A stretch of 64,000 nucleotides of DNA, taken from NCBI RefSeq assembly GCF_002846395.1, contig NZ_PJMU01000003.1, positions 496,001 to 560,000 on the forward strand, in the 5' to 3' direction. Source of the stretch: Pontibacter ramchanderi (GTDB taxonomy: Bacteria; Bacteroidota; Bacteroidia; Cytophagales; Hymenobacteraceae). The notes under the pieces are model-generated. The model made no database searches and was not told the origin of the DNA. It saw only the letters and a list, made by a program, of their open reading frames with translations. The translations under genes were made by a program, and so were the position numbers. Position 1 is the stretch's first letter. The number at the start of each line of letters is the position of its first letter. This document shows, in pieces, positions 59,890 through 64,000 of this stretch.

Positions 59890-61077
59890 TTAACCTCTCT
59901 CCTCTTTCAAATACAAATATAACGCTTCCAATTGCTTTGCCATTTTATTTATGCTGAAGTCGGCTTCTACGCGGGAGCGGGCGCCTGTGGCGAGGGCCTG
60001 GCGTTGGTCTGGGTTTTGGAATAATTGGATGCCGTGGTCGACTAGTTTGGTGTAATCATCCACATCGCAGAGCAGGCCACTTTTATCCTGCTCCACCACC
60101 TCGGCCACACCGCCAGCAGTGGTACTGATGATCGCACAGCCGCAACTCATGGCTTCCAGCAAGGCGATAGGCAGGCCTTCGAAGATGGAGGACATCATGT
60201 AGATATCCATCGCGCTGAAGTAAGGATTTACGTCTGTTTTCAGGCCGGGCATGTGCAGGTGCTCTTCTATGCCTAGTGCTTTTCGTTTCGCGAGTAGCTC
60301 CTCTTTTAATGGTCCATCGCCTACTAGGATAAAATGTGCCTCAGGCATTTTCTGAAGTATCGCTGCTGCTATCTCCATCCAAAGGTCCAGGCGCTTTTGG
60401 AAGCGAAAAACCGATACGGTGCCAATTACTGGTGCATTTGCAGGTATACCGAGTTCCTGCCGTATCTGTAACCCAGCCTGTTCGTCCCGTACAAAATGTA
60501 CGGTATTCACACCATTGAGTATATTGAGCAGGTAAGGCAATTGGGTTTTCGTTTGAGGCATGGTAGGACGTGCCAGGGCAGCTACATCTAGTTGGCTAAA
60601 ATCAATTCCTGCATTCTTCCGGATGGACTGTTGCACATCATCTGAAACCGCCACCGCTGCCTGTTGCCAGCCGAAGCTAAGCTTATTCAGCCAGTAGGTG
60701 ATCTTGTTGTAGCGTTCCCACTTGTTATGCTCCGTGTACACAACAGGTACCCCGGTTTTCTTCCCTACCAACCTGGCAATTAGGCCAGCCCAGGGTAAGT
60801 GACTATGAATAACATCAATCTGATTTTCTCGCACATAACGACTGATCTCCCTTACCCGCTGAAACATCTGTAGATTGTTTTTCGCCTTAAAGCAAATAGC
60901 GGTTGCGCCTAGCGCTTCAATGGCTGGCACCATCTGGTCTTTCCAGGGGAGGAAGTATGCGAAGTGGAAATCGAAATGTTCCCGATCGTGTACTTTAAGC
61001 GTTTCTGGCAAAAGCATTTCGGCTCCGCCCCTACCCAAAGATTTGATCAGGTGAAGTACTCTCAGTTTATTTACCAT
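59890..61077 (-). CDS. Glycosyltransferase family 4
   Basis: A 395-residue GT-B protein. It starts MVNKLRVLHLIKSLGRGGAEMLL (glycine-rich acceptor domain loop), includes HSHLPWAGLIARLVGKKTG and the donor domain with FRFQKRLDLWMEIAAAI, GDGPLKEELLAK and SIFEGLPIALLEAMSCGCAII (E-x7-E). It overlaps the next upstream GT gene by 11 bases. The product glycan is unknown. Confidence 0.93.
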   Translation of the reverse strand: MVNKLRVLHLIKSLGRGGAEMLLPETLKVHDREHFDFHFAYFLPWKDQMVPAIEALGATAICFKAKNNLQMFQRVREISRYVRENQIDVIHSHLPWAGLIARLVGKKTGVPVVYTEHNKWERYNKITYWLNKLSFGWQQAAVAVSDDVQQSIRKNAGIDFSQLDVAALARPTMPQTKTQLPYLLNILNGVNTVHFVRDEQAGLQIRQELGIPANAPVIGTVSVFRFQKRLDLWMEIAAAILQKMPEAHFILVGDGPLKEELLAKRKALGIEEHLHMPGLKTDVNPYFSAMDIYMMSSIFEGLPIALLEAMSCGCAIISTTAGGVAEVVEQDKSGLLCDVDDYTKLVDHGIQLFQNPDQRQALATGARSRVEADFSINKMAKQLEALYLYLKEERG

Positions 61078-62188
61078 GCTTGTTCAGCAGTGATTTATAT
61101 AAGTTAATGAATTTGTGAACATTGGTTTTAGGATCATATTCCTCCTTCACCATCTCAAATCCCGCGTTTGAAAGTTTTTCCATTCTGGATTTGTCACGTA
61201 GCAGGCTAAGAATGTTTTCAGCAAAGGTATCACTATCGTGGTCTTGCACCAGTACACCCGTTACACCATCTCGTACGACTTCACTTACGCCACCTACATT
61301 TACAGCAATAGCCGGAACTTTCTGGGCTGCGGCTTCCAGGATAACCCCGGGCACTCCCTCAATCAAGCTGCATAAGGCAAATAGATCACAACCCGCAATT
61401 ACATCCTGCACACTGCTGTTAAAGCCTCCGAAGAAAATCGTATCGCTTAACCTCCTATCGCGAACTTTCGCCTTTATCTCATCTTCCAAAAGACCTTCCC
61501 CTAAGAGAAGTAGCTTCAATGATGGATTTGCCGCCCGCAATTTCTCCATGACATCTATCAGGAAAGCATGATTTTTTTCAGGAGAGAAGTTACCAACATG
61601 CACAATTATCTGATCTTGCGCTGCGAGTCCATAAGATGAACGTACACGTTGCCTAGCTGACGCTTTATCGATTTGCTGAATAGGTATTCCCCTGTTTATA
61701 ACGGAAACGTCCTCGGCAGAAAAACCAATGGTTGAAATAATATCTTCCCGGGCAACATGACCAACACATGTAATATGGTCTATAGGAGAGAAAAGCCTTT
61801 TATAAAAAGCAAGCTTGAGTTTATTGCCTCCTATCCAGGTACTGATGATACTGATATTACGATAGGTTACCGGAATCTGGGGAAAGAAAAGCTTTACGAG
61901 CGCAGCATACTTAAGCGTATCTGATCCGTTTGCCTGAATTATATCAGGCTTTTCAGTTTTAATCAGCTTTAGCAAGTTTTGAAGCAATGCCCAGGAAACC
62001 AATTTTGCTTTCGACCCATTCAGGTCTATGTTTTGGGCTCCATCTACACGTAATGCCTTGTCAGGTGGGCTATAAAGGCCAGCAAAAATAATATCAATAT
62101 TTTCTTTTAGTAACTCTTTGCTTAGGTTAGCTGCAAACACCTCTGCACCTCGATATTGTCGTTTTGTAACTAATTGAATAATCTTCAT
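61067..62188 (-). CDS. Glycosyltransferase family 4
   Basis: A 373-residue GT-B protein starting MKIIQLVTKRQYRGAEVFAANL. Donor-domain landmarks are HVGNFSPEKNHAFLIDVMEKL, GEGLLEDEIKAKV and CSLIEGVPGVILEAAAQKVPAI (E-x7-E). Start codon and upstream stop overlap as ATGA, giving tight coupling with the GT gene upstream. Base composition is lower in GC than the first part of the window. Specific linkage unknown. Confidence 0.93.
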   Translation of the reverse strand: MKIIQLVTKRQYRGAEVFAANLSKELLKENIDIIFAGLYSPPDKALRVDGAQNIDLNGSKAKLVSWALLQNLLKLIKTEKPDIIQANGSDTLKYAALVKLFFPQIPVTYRNISIISTWIGGNKLKLAFYKRLFSPIDHITCVGHVAREDIISTIGFSAEDVSVINRGIPIQQIDKASARQRVRSSYGLAAQDQIIVHVGNFSPEKNHAFLIDVMEKLRAANPSLKLLLLGEGLLEDEIKAKVRDRRLSDTIFFGGFNSSVQDVIAGCDLFALCSLIEGVPGVILEAAAQKVPAIAVNVGGVSEVVRDGVTGVLVQDHDSDTFAENILSLLRDKSRMEKLSNAGFEMVKEEYDPKTNVHKFINLYKSLLNKHGK

Positions 62189-63306
62189 TCAGCCAAAACT
62201 TTTAAATAGATTGCTTCATATTGCCTTGCAATTTTAGATAAATCAAATTTTTCAATTGCATATTGACGACCAACCTGACCCATGATTTTTGCTTTCTCTC
62301 GATTCAAAATCATATATTCCATCTTGCTAACTAAATCATCAACAGAACCAAGCTTAAATAAGAGTCCGTTCTTATTATGTTGGATATTTTCAGATAAAAC
62401 ACTGATATCGGAAGCTATGATCGGCTTAGCTGCAAGCATAGCCTCAATTATAGAACCACCCAACCCTTCAAAATGTGACGGCATTACAAAACAGTCCGAC
62501 TTTGAAAGTAACTCAGGTATATCACTTCGACTTCCAAGCAATTTAACCTTATTTTGAAGTTGATAGGAGTTAATTAAGGCATTATAAGCTTCTTTTGATG
62601 GGCCATCACCTGCAAATAATAACCGAACATTTGAATGCTTCTGGTTTAGTCTATAGAATGCTTCTATAAGATCAGCTTGCCCTTTACGGTTTATTAATCT
62701 AGCTACATTTATAAATGTAAAAACATCATTATCAGTCTTATTAGGCAAATTAACAAACTTATCAAGTTCTCTCCCTCTGGGTATCACATCAACTTTATCT
62801 GCAGGAATATTAAGATAATTTTGATTTGATATTTTTATAGTTTGAGTAATAGCAATATACTTATCACACCAATGGGCTGTCAACCTGTCTATGCTTTCGA
62901 ATAATGACAATTTATATTTTGCCATTCTTGTAAGAGATGCATAACGATTGGCTACATAAGAATCATTTACGAAGGAGCCAATATGTGGAATTTTGTCCCA
63001 ATGCGAAACCCATCGTGATACGAGGCTTGATCTAAGTAGCGAAGAATGTATTAAATCCGGTTGCTCATCTTTAATTACTTTTCTTAATTTTTTTATGGCA
63101 CTTCTAAAACTGTACCCCCCTGTAATATTCAAAGAGATAACTTTTATACCTTGCGCTTCATAGTCTTTCTTTAGAATATCACCTTTATACAAGTGAACCA
63201 CAATAGGAGTTATATGAGTAAAATACGGAGCCATCTCCAGAATACTTTTCTCCGCCCCCCCTATATTAAGTGTATCAATAACAAATAATATTTTTTTTCT
63301 TCTCAT
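62185..63306 (-). CDS. Glycosyltransferase family 4
   Basis: A 373-residue GT-B protein starting MRRKKILFVIDTLNIGGAEKSIL. Donor-domain motifs are FINVARLINRKGQADLIEAFYRL, GDGPSKEAYNALI and SHFEGLGGSIIEAMLAAKPI (E-x7-E). Codon use is strongly AT-rich (much lower GC than the metabolic genes to the left), as often seen in acquired glycan loci. One base separates it from the upstream asparagine-synthase-like gene, and ATGA overlaps it with the downstream GT. Confidence 0.93.
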   Translation of the reverse strand: MRRKKILFVIDTLNIGGAEKSILEMAPYFTHITPIVVHLYKGDILKKDYEAQGIKVISLNITGGYSFRSAIKKLRKVIKDEQPDLIHSSLLRSSLVSRWVSHWDKIPHIGSFVNDSYVANRYASLTRMAKYKLSLFESIDRLTAHWCDKYIAITQTIKISNQNYLNIPADKVDVIPRGRELDKFVNLPNKTDNDVFTFINVARLINRKGQADLIEAFYRLNQKHSNVRLLFAGDGPSKEAYNALINSYQLQNKVKLLGSRSDIPELLSKSDCFVMPSHFEGLGGSIIEAMLAAKPIIASDISVLSENIQHNKNGLLFKLGSVDDLVSKMEYMILNREKAKIMGQVGRQYAIEKFDLSKIARQYEAIYLKVLAE

Positions 63307-63307
63307 T

Positions 63308-64000
63308 TTAATGTTTACTAAGCTTAGTATACATTGCAGAAAGTATGTATAGTCTTAAAGCAATTTTCCCATAACTAAGCGATTTTTTACCTTTAGATGC
63401 TAAGAGTTTTTTAATTTTTTTAGGTATTAAACTCTTTATAATACTATTTGATTTAGTTTTTCCTGTTGAGTTTTCTAAAAAGTATAAAGTAGATTTTACT
63501 AAATCTTGAGGTATACCCATTAAACTCCATACTCTCGAATCAATTTTACTCAGTTCAGTTTTAAGATACTCATTTAATAATGATAGCGTAATGTCATTGA
63601 TAGAGAAAGTAGATGCGTATTTAGCATAAGGTATACCCGGCAATATCGAATCATTCAACGACTTACTCATATTCTTACCCTCTAAAAAACTTGGTGGGAT
63701 AGTTTGTGAGAATAGAATGATTGAATTATTAAGAAGGGGATTATAAATCTCAGTAAATGAAAGTTTCAAATCATTTAATGCAGCATTTACATAAGTGTGT
63801 CTAAAATCAAGACCTAGTCGAAAAGAGTATTCTTCTAATGTTTCATTTTCTCTCTTCGTAAATGATTCTTTAATATTGTTTTGTAGACTTAAGGTTGATA
63901 AATTTCTATAATCAGAGACAAGTTCAAAACCCAATGTTTGGCGCATCTGTTCGAAACCATATGCTTTGTATCTTCCAAAGTTATGATCACCCCTGATGAT
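63308..64000 (-). CDS. Asparagine-synthase-like protein, C-terminal part (runs off window)
   Basis: The minus frame is open from the stop at 63308 to the window end, so the gene's start lies outside. The first visible residues, IIRGDHNFGRYKAYGFEQMRQ, resemble the RGDE.FGW stretch of asparagine-synthase-domain proteins found in polysaccharide loci, and NPLLNNSIILFSQTIPPSFLEGK matches the usual PLLD..V.D....LP..LR.GK pattern near the C-terminus. Such proteins use an ATP-pyrophosphatase fold to amidate a carboxyl group, perhaps on a uronic acid sugar. An ATG at 63946 exists, but would start in the middle of the domain. AT-rich. Confidence 0.5.
   Translation of the reverse strand: MIRGDHNFGRYKAYGFEQMRQTLGFELVSDYRNLSTLSLQNNIKESFTKRENETLEEYSFRLGLDFRHTYVNAALNDLKLSFTEIYNPLLNNSIILFSQTIPPSFLEGKNMSKSLNDSILPGIPYAKYASTFSINDITLSLLNEYLKTELSKIDSRVWSLMGIPQDLVKSTLYFLENSTGKTKSNSIIKSLIPKKIKKLLASKGKKSLSYGKIALRLYILSAMYTKLSKH

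Noticed and set aside
63308..63946. Complete 212-residue protein from ATG 63946
   Set aside because: The frame continues upstream to the window end with family-like residues, so the gene starts outside the window.

Overview
The window looks like a chromosomal stretch of a Bacteroidota bacterium, most likely Cytophagales/Hymenobacteraceae (Pontibacter-like). The signs are a SusC/SusD pair, M56-TonB_C and BlaI proteins, lipoproteins and DUF families typical of the phylum, weak Shine-Dalgarno sites, recurrent TAnnTTTG -7 boxes, and many G/C-rich palindromic intergenic repeats. Genus is inference. I see no rRNA, tRNA or CRISPR.

Layout. 1-5.4 kb (minus): a coupled operon of PLP aminotransferase, sugar/heptose kinase and two tandem TrkH-type potassium transporters; the second transporter leaves the window at base 1. 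6-7 kb: clpS-recR. 7.3-14.6 kb: a hypothetical protein, a large beta-propeller amidohydrolase, a DUF4846 lipoprotein, a beta-lactamase-fold hydrolase and a DsbA/FrnE protein. 14.6-18.9 kb: a TerB-like protein, a MarR regulator, and a divergent aminotransferase fused to a GRAS (plant-type SAM-binding) domain, then a Nudix hydrolase. 19-22.2 kb: two glycosyltransferases and a histidine phosphatase. 22.4-26.9 kb: SusC/SusD. 27-30.2 kb: BlaI, M56-TonB and triple-TonB_C protein behind a double-dyad operator. 30.4-41.9 kb: surE, DoxX, M14 peptidase, cytochrome c/sugar dehydrogenase, M19 dipeptidase, DUF3267, DUF2490 and an ABC exporter pair. 42-49 kb: ribBA, dnaG, a REP-associated transposase, mrp-nifU, fumarylacetoacetase and a DUF559 protein. 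49.9-64 kb (all minus): a surface-polysaccharide locus with a bacillosamine-type set (dehydratase, aminotransferase, acetyltransferase, initiating transferase, glycosyltransferase), deacetylase, EpsG polymerase, GNAT protein, three more GT4 enzymes and a partial asparagine-synthase-like protein.

Two things stand out beyond the genes. First, the octamer AGGTATAG occurs about 60 times (about 2 expected), and eight genes have their stop codon inside or overlapping it. Second, the intergenic spaces hold several interacting palindromic repeat families, with nested insertions in hairpin loops, REPs inside their own transposase gene, a DUF559 gene framed by perfect 33-bp inverted repeats, and an apparent micro-insert of about 20 bp in several repeats. 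The AT-rich last 6-7 kb lacks the octamer, which suggests later acquisition.
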